From Cantharellus purpuraceus (lineage: Eukaryota; Basidiomycota; Agaricomycetes; Cantharellales; Hydnaceae): a stretch of DNA of 64,000 nucleotides. The notes under the pieces are model-generated. The model had not been told where the DNA came from and searched no databases. It was given only the letters and a program-made list of their open reading frames with translations. The DNA lies in the NCBI GenBank assembly GCA_025174535.1, contig JALBUN010000001.1:2604001-2668000 (forward strand), given 5' to 3'. This document shows, in pieces, positions 33,761 through 44,600 of the stretch. The translations under genes and the position numbers were made by a program. Each line of letters begins with the position of its first letter. Position 1 is the first letter of the stretch.

Positions 33761-36700
33761 TTAGAATGGTGCCAGGCGTCTGTAGTCGCTGGTTTCTCTG
33801 TCAAACTCGTTCTCTTCTTCACTCCCGCTGGCAGGCTCCTCATGTTCCTCTCTTCCTGCATACTCCTCCAACTCGCGGTGCAGCCTGATCCCCCGCTCTG
33901 CCATACTCTCTGCCCACCCCTCCAGTTCCCGTACAGTGAACACTGAGCGCAATTGACCAAATGCCAGGAGATACAGCTCTGCAATCATACGTAAATGGCA
34001 TGCCTCTATAATATAGTTTTAATATACCTTTGACTAGTGGACATTCCGAGACAGCTCTAAATAAGAGTGCCTTTGCTCGCTTCAGCTCTCCGCAATAGAT
34101 CTCGAACTCGACATAAATACGCCACAGAATTGGCGATGCACGTGTCCTGCTCAGAGCATAAGCTTCGAAAGACTGAGAAACTGTTATAAACGCACCTGTC
34201 CTCCTCCACGCCAATACCCAAAGAATGTCGTACTCTCTCCTTCTCCCCTTCCCATCTTCCCCTCTCCCAACTGGCCAGCCATACCTCCCATACTCTCCTT
34301 GCAACCCCCTTGTTGCCTGACTTGAAGGCCAGCCCCCTCTCATCACCCTTGATAAACACACCGTCCCCTACCAACGCCCTCACTCTTCCCCACACACTCT
34401 CGCCCTTTTCACCTTCCAGGAACACCCCTAATATCACCGTGTTCATCCCTCTCCCAGCTCGTTCTAAATCCGTAACAACTTGCACAACCGTATTCCTCAC
34501 TGCAGCCCGTCTCAGCTGCCTACCCAGCACGGTCGCGTGCTTCCATCCCAGGAGGACCATGCGAGTCCATGCACTCTCCCTGGGTACTCCTTCCAATCCA
34601 TGCTCTTTGACATAACTCATGAGCACCTCCATTCCCTCCTCTACAGCCCCAGTACCCCCAGCGAGGACTTCCAACAGTGCCCTCAGACAAGCCCATGACT
34701 CTTGGTCCTTCCAATCCACAATACCATCTTGCGACCTCATCCGATCTTCTAGCCATCGCTTCGCGCGCAACGTAGCCATTGCCCCTGTTGCATTTACGTC
34801 CAACCCTGCCGCACGCAAAATGATTCCTCTTGCACGATTGTTATCGCCAGCAAGCCACTCCATCTCGGCCCAAGCCCACCATAGTGCCGCCTCACCACGT
34901 CTAAGGGACGACGTGGGAGAAGCAGAAGCGGTGGAAAGCACCGTGTCGTATATGCGCCTTGCTTCGTCACCTTTACCACGTATACGCTCAAGTCGAGCAT
35001 GGACTCCCCAGAGTTGCAGCGAGTCTCGAGATATAGAGAGCAGCGCCCTAGATAATTTAACCGCACTTGTGGAACAAGGACAGCTGTCAACACTCCATGC
35101 AAAATAAAGAATACACGATGCACCTTTTAATGCTATTAGCAGCTTCGAATGCCACGGCCATTATGTCCCACTCTTCGTCATTCCTTGGAGTAATTTTGTG
35201 CCGGAGTTGTTCAAAGACTCTCCTAATATACCGTATTGTGTGGTTAGCACACGAAACACAGCCAGGCCACCAAACAGTGGGTACGCACCTGGCAAGTTCT
35301 CTGTCGATGCCGTTCACGTCCAAGTCCTCCCACAGTCTGCCGTCTCCAGCTCGTGTTCCCTCTAAGGCATCAAACATGCCCAATCCCCACTCTTTAATAC
35401 ATGAAAAGGCAGAACCATACGTCCTCTCACGCGCAATGATCGTTCCCGCATACGCGTCCCACTCCCGCTCTTTCCCTTTCCCCTTCCCTTGAGAGGGGAA
35501 CAGTTGCTGAAGATAGGATTGCCGCTTGAGGTGCGTACGTGACCATGTATCGTCATGTCCTATGTCAGAAGAGTATTCATCGAGTGACTCCACAAACCCA
35601 GGTACGTGCAGTCCTAGAAACTGAAGCCACGCGATGCGAAATGCATGCTTTGCCTCGGGCGCCGTGAAATCTATCAAAAGGGGCCGCACGTCCGAGAAAA
35701 GGACTGTGGTATAGGGATCATCTCCTGCGTCGTCGGCACGCTTTGGCATACTAGAACTAGCGTCACGACGCGTCTCATTGGTTGCCCAACGCATGTATGG
35801 GTCCCCCACCGTGTCAAGATCCATGGCCGGTAGTTCTTGTGAGGTATGGGAGACAGGTGGCTCCGGTTTCCCTTCGTGTACCCACGCACGCCAGCCGCGT
35901 GCATTAGGTTCCCCCATTCGCGGCGGTTCTGCATCCCAGAATTCTTCGAGAGCGTCTAGGCGTACAGAGAGAGGTTTGGACATGAGAGTTGGGATGCAAT
36001 TGAATGTCCTATGGAAACGTGAGATGACAAAATGGATACACTGGTCAATCTATATGCTTACAATTCAGCTTGAGCCTGAAATATTGCCATAGCGCGTTCC
36101 GAGAATCCTGATGATCATAAGCCGTTATCACTCGTATACTCCAGTGCTTTGAACTCACCGGCATCCCTCAAGATAATTGCAATTCTCCATAGTAGTTTCA
36201 CCTTTGCCATCTCGCCCTCTAAATTATCCATTACTCTCCTGGAATCGCGAATGATCCCTTCAATGCTTGCACTTTTCTGATTAGCCCTTCCCGCGCTCGC
36301 TAGCCTCCACCTGAACCACTCTTCCCACATACGGTTCCTCAACCCCTTCCTGTCCTCGCTGCTAGATGTATCCCCACCTAGTTCGCTCACAGTCTGTTCC
36401 CACTCCTTCTCGAGTCTATCTCCGTCCCATACCTCTGAACCGGCATTCAGCCACTTGACACGCAAGTCAATGGAGGTCGCATTCCGTCTATGAGCGCGTA
36501 TGGCGCGGTCTAGAACGGACAATTTGATTTCTGCCCGAGCCTTTGCTAGGGATGATTTGGAGGACGGCGGAATTGTACTCAGTGTGTTATCTAGGAGTGC
36601 ATACCATGTGGGCAGAGAGGTGGGATCTTTCTGAAGGACTGCCTCTAATGCAGCCAACGAGTGTTGAAGGGCAGTACGAGGGATGCTACTATCAGTATCT

Positions 36701-37583
36701 GACTCGGATGATGACACTGCAACGTCGCCTGCGACTGACAAAGACGCATCAGAGTCAGAGTTTGCATCCTGGTCCTTTGAAGTGTGAATAGAGCGATAGG
36801 TAGATAAGGGTTCGTCGCTGGAAGGGCCACGGCGTGATGGGAGGCGAACAAATTCGGCCTGTGATCCAAGGTCAGGGTCTAGCTTGCCTTTACCTTTCTG
36901 GTCTGTAGAATTAGCCAGAAGATGTCGAGGGCGGGTAGTGGTGAGGATAGCAAGAAAGTGTGGATCAGTGTAGCGTGCAGGCTGATATATTATCAGTTAT
37001 AAATTAAATACAATCAAGCAGAGAGGACTCACGGGTCGTTGGCCATTGATACCAATCTCCAAAGACCCCCCGCCTGTACCTCTTGTCACGATTTTGAACG
37101 CTTTTCCAAGGCCCAATACGTTCCCGACTGCAGAATACGGTTCAGGTTTTATACGTAGAATGATAATCAAAACCTACAGCCCGTCCTCCTGTATCTGGGG
37201 ATATCGCCTCCATGGATTCCGCCGTAGACAACATTCATCGGGTCGCCGACCTTGTCAACTACAAACAAGCCAGGCGCACCCCCAGAGTAAGTGGCACCAA
37301 GACGCGCATGTCGATCTTCTTCGCGTTTCACTTGCTCATCATCATCCCGGCAGTATCCCAGCTTCCCATCCTTTCTGCTGTGATCCTTACTCCTTTTACC
37401 ATCGCGGTCATGCTTGTCTCTTCGTCTGTCCCGATCACGATGCTTGTTCTTCTTGGAGTGTTCTCCACGCGGCTCGTCATCCCGCCGTCTCTGTACACTA
37501 GATCCCGCTTTCTTCTCCTTCTCCTCTAGGTCTGGAAACGAACTGAAGGACGGCGGAAACGTCGAGAAGGAAGGAACACTCAT
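33761..37583 (-). CDS. NRDE2: NRDE-2 family nuclear RNA-processing factor
   Basis: Nuclear HAT/TPR-like repeat protein that partners the Mtr4 RNA helicase and spliceosomal factors (nuclear RNA decay, RNAi in other fungi). Nine exons in gene order: 37583-37178, 37127-37033, 36981-36159, 36107-36062, 36008-35289, 35222-35124, 35083-34196, 34146-34028, 33978-33761; 1137 aa. The N-terminus has FPSFSSFPDLEEKEKK-like start, then an Arg/Lys/Asp/His tract (about residues 38-75) and the family block GDPMNVVYGGIHGGDIPRY plus FGNVLGLGKAF. Half-a-TPR helices follow (WYALLDNTLS, RVKWLNAGSEVW, LWRIAIILRDAGFSERAMAI, PILWRIYVEFEIYCGELKRA). The C-terminus is acidic. The start codon at 37583 is 78 bp from the divergent NIP7 start. 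Confidence 0.92.
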
Positions 37584-37661
37584 TGACTCTGAAAGAGGAA
37601 TTGCCGCACTGATCACGTGATCTTTCAAAAGCTTAGCACTGTAGCTTGCCGTACTTGCACC
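37584..37661. promoter_or_regulatory. 78-bp bidirectional promoter NRDE2/NIP7
   Basis: Only 78 bp lie between the divergent start codons, so the 5' UTRs and promoters of both RNA-biology genes must overlap. The segment contains TCACGTGA (37615-37622), a bHLH-type E-box palindrome, the best visible candidate site. Confidence 0.6.
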
Positions 37662-38465
37662 ATGCGACCTTTAACCGAGGATGAGAGTAAAGCTGTATTT
37701 TCGAAGTTAGCGAATTATATTGTGCGTTCTCTTGGCCTCTTATTTTGATCTCTTTGACCACATTTATTCAGGGCAAAAACCTCGTTCACCTCATTGACCG
37801 TCCAGATGATTCCTACTGCTTTCGTCTGCACAAGGATCGCGTCTTCTACGTCTCAGAATCTGCCATGCGCCTTTCAATCTCTGTTGCGCGTCCAAATCTT
37901 GTCAGTCTCGGAACCTGTTTTGGCAAGTTCAGCAAAAGCGGCAAGTTCAAGCTGCATATCACTGCTCTCGATTATCTTGCTCAGTACGCCAAGTACAAGG
38001 CTTGTTTCCATCTTAACGTGTAGAGTACCATTCCTTGACATTGCTATAGATATGGATAAAGCCCAACGGAGAGATGCCTTTTCTCTATGGCAATCATGTA
38101 GTGAAGGCCCATCTTGGTCGCATAACTGAAGACACACCGGAGCATCAAGGCGTAGTTGTATATAGTATGAGCGACATTCCACTGGTGAGACTTCTTGATG
38201 GGGGTCATGGATCTTTATACGAATGCTAGCACAGGGCTTTGGTGTCACTGCACGTTCGACCATCGACACCCGAAAATTAGATCCAACAGCAATAATTGTA
38301 TTTCATCAAGCGTAGGCATATTTACTCGATTTGATTCTGTATTTTAACATGTATGTCTGTTGCAGTGATGTAGGAGAGTATTTACGGGATGAGGTGAGCA
38401 TAGCTTTAGAGCTTATGGTGTATGGCGAGTTATCGTTGACAACCATTCAGGATACCTTGTTTTAG
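37662..38465 (+). CDS. NIP7: 60S ribosome biogenesis factor Nip7
   Basis: Pre-60S and 27S rRNA processing factor with a C-terminal PUA domain. Six exons: 37662-37721, 37772-37999, 38050-38184, 38235-38311, 38366-38393, 38451-38465; 180 aa, exactly the family length. Conserved stretches include [110 protein letters not shown] and [17 protein letters not shown]. Intron 2 starts with GC (AAG|GCTTGT), since no GT donor keeps the frame between KYK and IWIKPNG. It is divergent from NRDE2. Confidence 0.96.
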
Positions 38466-38749
38466 ATCTTATGTACTGTTAAGAGTCCACATAATGGTCA
38501 TTCCCGTTATGGCTGCATGCAAGACACATGCGGAAAGGGCTGAGGCATAACATCCATGGTTAATGAGCAGGTCATGCACGATTTCATAGTAAAGATACTA
38601 CAAGACCACAAGCTTGGAACAAGGTGACAATCTGTATTCTTATCCGACAATCTCATATTCCGGTGCATCACACCGCTACATTTCGTCAAAGCTGGCTCAC
38701 GTCCATACGCCTTGAAGAACCCAGCGAGGGTACTATAGAGGTCTTCACA

Positions 38750-39009
38750 CTACTTCTTGTTCTCGGGGTCATAGAGGTTGGCGCGAACGGCAGCCCAGCC
38801 ACGGTGCATGGTGGAATAGAATTTGTAACCATTCTTGGATGCGAATGGCATGGTGGAGACCGCCTTGACAATCTTCTCGTACTGGTGACAGAGCGTTAGC
38901 AGTGACAAGATAGGGAGGCGAACTTGGTATACTTCAGCGACGGGCTCATCTTTGGAAGGCAAGGACCGAGAGGAACAGCCAGCTTGTCGGCACCAGTAAC
39001 ATCTAACAT
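38750..39009 (-). CDS. small unknown protein, 5' part unresolved
   Basis: The 3' exon 38881-38750 encodes a compact, clearly coding-like end (YEKIVKAVSTMPFASKNGYK, FYSTMHRGWAAVRANLYDPE) preceded by a CAG acceptor. Upstream, one frame from the ATG at 39009 reads VTGADKLAVPLGP and a second frame reads SKDEPVAEVYQ before a GTTCGC donor. They differ by one base, so either 1 nt is missing near 38955-38965 or the true first exon is elsewhere. With one base restored the protein would be about 70 residues. No signal peptide. I cannot name the family; short basic proteins like this are frequent among mitochondrial subunits, but that is a guess. Confidence 0.45.
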
Positions 39010-39552
39010 TCTACAAGCACCCGATCAACTCAAGTCTACGAGATATACATAGGTTCACGCTGGTTGAATGGCCGCTGCTGCGTCAAAAGCTTGAGTCTGA
39101 GCCAACCAGAATAGTCTGCGCGACGCTACTTATACAGTCTGCCTTTCTTTTACACTGGTGATTCGCGGCTAAGTGACGCATTGACGCTTAATCAGCACTA
39201 TCAGCGTGGGAGCTTTCTCACAGTTTTTTTGTTAACCTCCACCACCGCTCTACCCATCGCAGAGCAACTCACTGTCGCCGTCTTGCACGACATCGGGTAT
39301 ATTGGAGAGGAGAGACTATATCTCGGAGCTCACTTAAGCCGGAGCATAGCCCATGCTCGTACTTTCGAGTGCGTTGTTGGGGGTTATGCTTGACTATGCG
39401 GCTCGGACATCTCTTCCATTTACTTATTAGAGTGCAGTTTAACTTCATCGAGCATGCAAGGCCAATGGCCTCTTACAGAATAATATATAGCTGACATGTG
39501 TTACAAGACGTCGCGTATTACCTTTCCAGTCTTCATGAATTCCATGCAGCCC
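39010..39552. other. intergenic spacer
   Basis: About 540 bp upstream of the small minus-strand gene and downstream of the WW gene; a 70-codon frame at 39181-39393 starts with TTG and has no support. Confidence 0.4.
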
Positions 39553-40504
39553 TTAGAAGTCTCCACCACCACCAAAATCGCCTCCGCCAAATCCATCACC
39601 TCCAAGCATGTCACCAAGTAGCAAACCACCGGCCAAGCCACCAATCAATGGGAGAGCCATGCCGCCACCTCCGAACCCTGTTCGACGAGGAGGTTGAGGC
39701 TGGGCATACATGGGCTGACCATAGCCCGGTTGTGCTCCTTGTTGGTAACTGCCACCCGGGTATTGCTGGTAGCCGCCATTGGGATATTGCTCATATTGGG
39801 CCGGATACATTTGGGGTGGAGCCCCGAACTGTGCAGCATGCGCCCGTTGACGGGCAAGACGTTCAAGACGTTCCCGTCGCTGTAGGGGATTGCATTGTTA
39901 AGAGTAAGACATGTGATATGAGACTTTTTGATAAACAGACCTCTTCTAATCGGAGACGTTTTGCTGCTTCCCTCTCCTCTTTGGTACCGATGGCCTTGTC
40001 CTTGAGTTTGCCAAGGAAGCCCCGCTTCTCGGGTGCCTTGCCTTTATCACGGCCATTATCCTTGTGGGGCCGCGTGGTGGTTGGGACAGGGGGAGGGCTG
40101 GGTGTCCCATGGTACTCTGGAGGGCCATCGTACTCTCTCACATGTGGATGGCTCTCCAAGTACTGCGGGTCGTCATACGGGTGCACCCAAATCGAGCGAG
40201 GCGGCGAAGCCAAGGTATCCACCTAGAATGTCAATCATTAACACGGATTCAACTAATTCGACCACTAAACTACTCACGTAAAACCATGCATTAGATCTAG
40301 TTCAAACCTGTCAGTATAAACGAATGACACATAAAAGAAGAGACGTGCTTGGGATCGAACTGCTTGAGCCATCCTGGGCGAGCCGCGTTGTGTAAGTCAC
40401 TAGGCGCTGGTCTATATCTGACACTCACCCTCTGGCAATGGCCTCGTTTCACCATCGGTTGGTGGATGGTTGGGTGGCGCATATTCTGTTTTCTGGTCTG
40501 ACAT
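39553..40504 (-). CDS. WW-domain protein with Gly/Tyr/Gln-rich tail
   Basis: Exons in gene order: 40504-40429, 40373-about 40345, 40296-40278, 40222-39941, 39879-39553. The WW domain is split over the first four exons: RPLPE, GWLKQFDPKH, NAWFY and VDTLASPPRSIWVHPYDDP; it should bind Pro-rich ligands. A basic, Lys/Glu-rich helix follows (KRGFLGKLKDKAIGTKEERE), then a PQMYPAQYEQYPNGGYQQYP-type prion-like segment and a C-terminal Gly-rich hydrophobic end (LIGGLAGGLLLGDML). The exon carrying NAWFY is 19 nt. The junction before it is uncertain: the donor CAC|GTCTCT has normal spacing (48 nt) but the wrong phase, while a phase-correct AT|GTGTCA leaves a 34-nt intron with a CTGAC branch site. Total about 235 aa. 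Confidence 0.8.
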
Positions 40505-41073
40505 GGTATTAGATTGTGGTGGTTGTAACAGTGAGAATGCAAACTGCGCTTTGCCTTATGCAGTGCAGATGACGAAATATACATGGCCCAACACCAGACA
40601 ACAAAGATCCACTTACAGACTCAGACAACCGCTACTTCTAAACAGACGTTTTCGTTGGCACACTTGCTTTTGTGTTGAGGCTGAAGCAATTTTCATCCCA
40701 GTATGCGTTTGACTATCTTCCGCAATCCAACACCATAACTTGCAAATGTCTTGGATCACCGAAATTCGAATAGGACTTGTGGATAATCACAAAGTGCCTT
40801 CTGAACCGTGACCCATTTGGGTCTGATATTTGCCCTAGATTCGACAAGGGCCGAGGGTGTAGACATTCCCGTCCCGGGTCAGTTTCTGTTTGTGGGCAAC
40901 ATCCGATTCGATGACTTGGATGCATTATCCATCGGTTAACCTGCAAGCAGAGGGCCTTGAACGAGGCACATCGTTTGCTCGACATGACGATCCTGTTGGT
41001 TGGGTCAGCTTCCACGTACGCCGATCAGAACAGCAAGATAACCGACGCGATGTCTAAATTGAGGGCCTGAGTG
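40505..41073. other. intergenic spacer
   Basis: About 570 bp between WW gene start and DUF167 gene stop. A minus-strand open frame of 100 codons (40713-41015) lacks recognisable motifs. Confidence 0.4.
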
Positions 41074-41520
41074 CTAAGGAGCAATTGCTTCCTTTAGCTT
41101 CTTGACAATTTGCACCAAATCATCAGAAACGCATCGCGTCAGAAAAACAAGCATGATTTTATTGCGGCTTTTTTGGCCAGCTACAATGGCGATTTCGCTC
41201 TTCCTGACAGCGAGAACCTGTCCATGTGTAATGTTGAATTAAGCCGTAGGGAACTTGCGAAGAAATGCCTTATTCACCCTGCTCATCAAGTCTATGACGC
41301 CACGGTTGGCCCTGTCATCGCGAGCCGCCTGGGTTACAGCGACGTCCAAGCCATCTTTGCGCAAGTCCAATACCCTGTTGGCTGTAGAGTTGGGTTTGAC
41401 ACGCAATCGAATCTGAAAGCCCTTTGAAGTCCATGTCACTGCTGTCTGTTCATGCGGTTTGCGAGGAACTGAAACTCGCGTGGGGTTCGGGACAAGATGC
41501 AAGAGAGAGCACCTTAGCAT
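41074..41520 (-). CDS. DUF167/UPF0235 (YggU-like) protein
   Basis: Two exons, 41520-41278 and 41217-41074, joined in phase 0, 128 aa. The family core is visible: GFQIRLRVKPNSTANRV, LDVAVTQAARDDRANRGVID and, across the intron, LMSR then VLAVRKSEIAIVAGQKSRNK. This matches the beta-alpha fold of the YggU family (parallel to bacterial GDALKVRVTAPPVDGKAN-type motifs). Biochemical function is not established for the family. The final 27 codons are read as coding, although a shorter spliced end (GTTTTT donor) is also in frame. The gene starts 98 bp from the divergent TRS85 start. Confidence 0.82.
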
Positions 41521-41618
41521 GAAAGTAGATCCCTCAGAAAGTTGACCGCTGTTAACTTAGCTTCCGCGGCTACGCGTTGCATCAAGCGAGCGCTGGTAAG
41601 GTTGGTGTGCAGGCAGTC
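41521..41618. promoter_or_regulatory. 98-bp bidirectional promoter DUF167/TRS85
   Basis: The two divergent start codons are 98 bp apart, so regulatory sequences are shared. No TATA box is evident. Confidence 0.5.
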
Positions 41619-44600
41619 ATGTCCGCTGCTCCAGTCTTGCCTCTGTCCCTTTCTCCACATGTGTGCGTGCTTCCATCTCCTGAACTGGCAGAGCTTCTGT
41701 CGTCGTCGTCTCTCCCGCCTCTGCAGCATCTTCTGCAGGCATTCTCACCATTGCCGCAAGGTACGCGTCACACCATTGGTCGGTTGGATTCTTTGAGTAA
41801 CACTTTACATACAGTGACCACTCGTACGACTGCGCTCACGCCTGTGACGCATTCCTCGTTCCCTCTACGGTTCTCGAATCTTGGCGACATAGAGGCAGCA
41901 TGTAAAGAGGACGAGGACACGCGTGCGGGACGTACAATAGATTGGATTGGGCAGCGAATAGCAAAGCGAGCCGCTGCTTGGGTAGACCACGCTGAACATG
42001 AAGACAATCTAGAGACTAAAGAAGTGACAACCCCCTGGTGGCAGGAGCTGCAGCGATGCACAGAGGGGGACCGGACACCGTCGCGAGATGAGGGTTGGAA
42101 TCACCCCGTAGCTGGTGTGTACATCGTCTATACATACGTTATGTCCTCATGTCCGGTTTCATTAGTTATTTTGGCGGTGTCGACGCTCGCGCCGAATCCT
42201 TTACAAGCTGTCACGGAGCTGCAGTCTAGACATATTGATCTTCCATCATGGGTTGATTCTGCCAGATTGCGGCACACCCTCATTATCCACTCCCCTAACT
42301 CACGCCTCAATTCCGACGAGTATGTCTTCTTGCTTTGACTTCACTTTCTTGTTCACAATACGTAAACCCAGGGCTATGGCTCTCTTCAATGCAACGAAAA
42401 AGCAGTATGGATTACACACGCATCTCCTCAACTTGTCGCTTTCGCGTCCAACCTCTTCTATATCAGTGCCAAATCTTCTCCCCGAACTCCCTCCTACGCC
42501 TTTGGATGTAGCGTTTTTCAAAGCTATGCCAGAAGGAGAACATCAGCTTTATTTGACGGAGCCAGATGTAGCACAATTTGCTCGTTTCGTGCGCGAATTT
42601 GTGACCATGAGCCTGGCGCCTTGGATGGAGCGGTGTGTGCTAGATTGGAATGAAGCTGTGCGTCAGTTGCAGCAACTACACAGGTTATAACTCGACTTAT
42701 TCGATGTGCTTCAGTACTCTTCAACCCGACGATTACCTTCACGACTATTCTCGTCAACTAGACGACTGTTTGGAGGTTCAAGTGGTTCTAACCACGTACC
42801 AGCACCTACTCATCATACCAACGCACATTCAAATACTGCACCCTACTCAACCTCAACACCTTCCTCCGGACCGCCACCGCAGCAACGTCGTCTCGCTGAG
42901 TTTGCTACTTTTTTGGGTGATATCAAGCTTGCCATCTCTGTATGGGAAGCACTGCGCAAGGAGGGCCGTGGTGGATCTGTACGTCATTACTGCCCTCTTG
43001 AATAGTCCAGTACTGAACACTAATACATTAGGAAGTGCTCCCGCTTCTCCTCGCACCATCCCCAATTCTCGGGGCACATGCTACATATGCTATTTCTACA
43101 CTTCAGACATCGGATCCAACTCCGTCGCTACAGCTACGTGCGTTAATATATGCAGTCCGCTGGGCAGTGGGTGTTCGAGATTTGGAGAATGTCGGTGGCG
43201 AGCGATGGTTAGACATGGCAGCTGGGCTCGTGAGCAACTGTTTCCTTTTGCATTTGAAGTATGTCTGATCCTGTTCATACGCACATAAAGACAGAAGAGC
43301 CCCCCCCTGCGCTACTGTTGGCTCACGCGGCGCTTATCAGCGCTCGCAAGGGTGCGACGCGACGTGCTGCAATGTGGTACGTATTTGCTGCCCACAGATT
43401 AGAAAAATGCGGAATTGTGAAGCCTTTTGTTTTCATTGTACGGGCTCCTTCACTCAAGTCTTCCTTGCTAGAAACCATTGACCGTATATTTCCTCCGGAA
43501 GGCCCATGAGTTATATCAAATAAGACCCCCAAAAAACTTGTCCCCGTCGTTTGAGAAAGCTGGATTTCGAAAAGGCATTGATAATTTTGACGTTATTTTA
43601 CCCAGCATTGAATATTCGCTAGGTATGCTTGTATACTTTCTTTTCGCGAAGGCGATCTTATGTCTCAAACAGGTCGTTTGATGTATACAAGTGGGGATAC
43701 TGAAGGCGCCCTTCGATATTTTCTGGGTTTATTGAAAGGATCCTCATTTCGGAGTTCTCAAGAACAGGACTTTATGGAGACAGATGCCCTGTACCTTGGT
43801 GATTTTAAGGTGGCGTTCGAGGTTGTTTAGTTAATATTGATAGATGAGGTGGTTGTTGACACGTGCACTTTGTAGCACATGAAGTCTACTGTAGGCGAAA
43901 ATGCGTTTCCCGCCGATCTCAGGCCCCCATTCTCGTTCTCGAGTGCAGTTGAGACCAAGGTGCGGCTTGCTCGTCAAGGCGAACTTGACGTGAACAACGT
44001 GCGATGGAGAGCCTTTGAACAATCGTGGTCGAAATTCTGGGCAACTCATGGTAAAGAAAAGCTAGAGAAAGGTGGAAAAGCGGTGGTTGGAGGTCAGTGG
44101 TATGGTGTCTTTCTTCTGCGTGACCTACACCTCATGCCTTCGTCGTAAGAGCGTTGCTGGGTTGATGTGATGCTCAAGAATCCGCTTGATGTAGAGGTCA
44201 CTTTAGCTAAGCTGACTGTCAACGTGGAGACCACCCTCGCTACGGATGATCTTGAAGTAGAGGTAGTTGATGGCATTTATCTTCTACCCAAAGAGAGTCG
44301 TGTTGTGAGAATTTGTTTCATTCTATATGCCACCTCTTCTCAGCCTGACTATGTTTGTATCAGGTGCCTGTGTCAATCATCTCACATAGGCCAGCTTCAT
44401 TGAAAATAACTCATTTAACTTATTCCTTTCTTTCATTATTACCTGTCTCAGAGTCACTCGCTGTCCGAGGCCCTCGTCTTCACCAAACACAAGCACAAAG
44501 GCAGAGTGTGGTTTACGGTCCTGATACTGTTCTCACGGTTGATGTCGAGGAAGGTGGCTGCCGACTGGATATGTCGCTCTCAAGATCAGAAGGGGACCTT

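Noticed and set aside
42650..43288. 212-codon plus frame inside TRS85
   Set aside because: Crosses introns 4 to 6 of TRS85 in the wrong frame.
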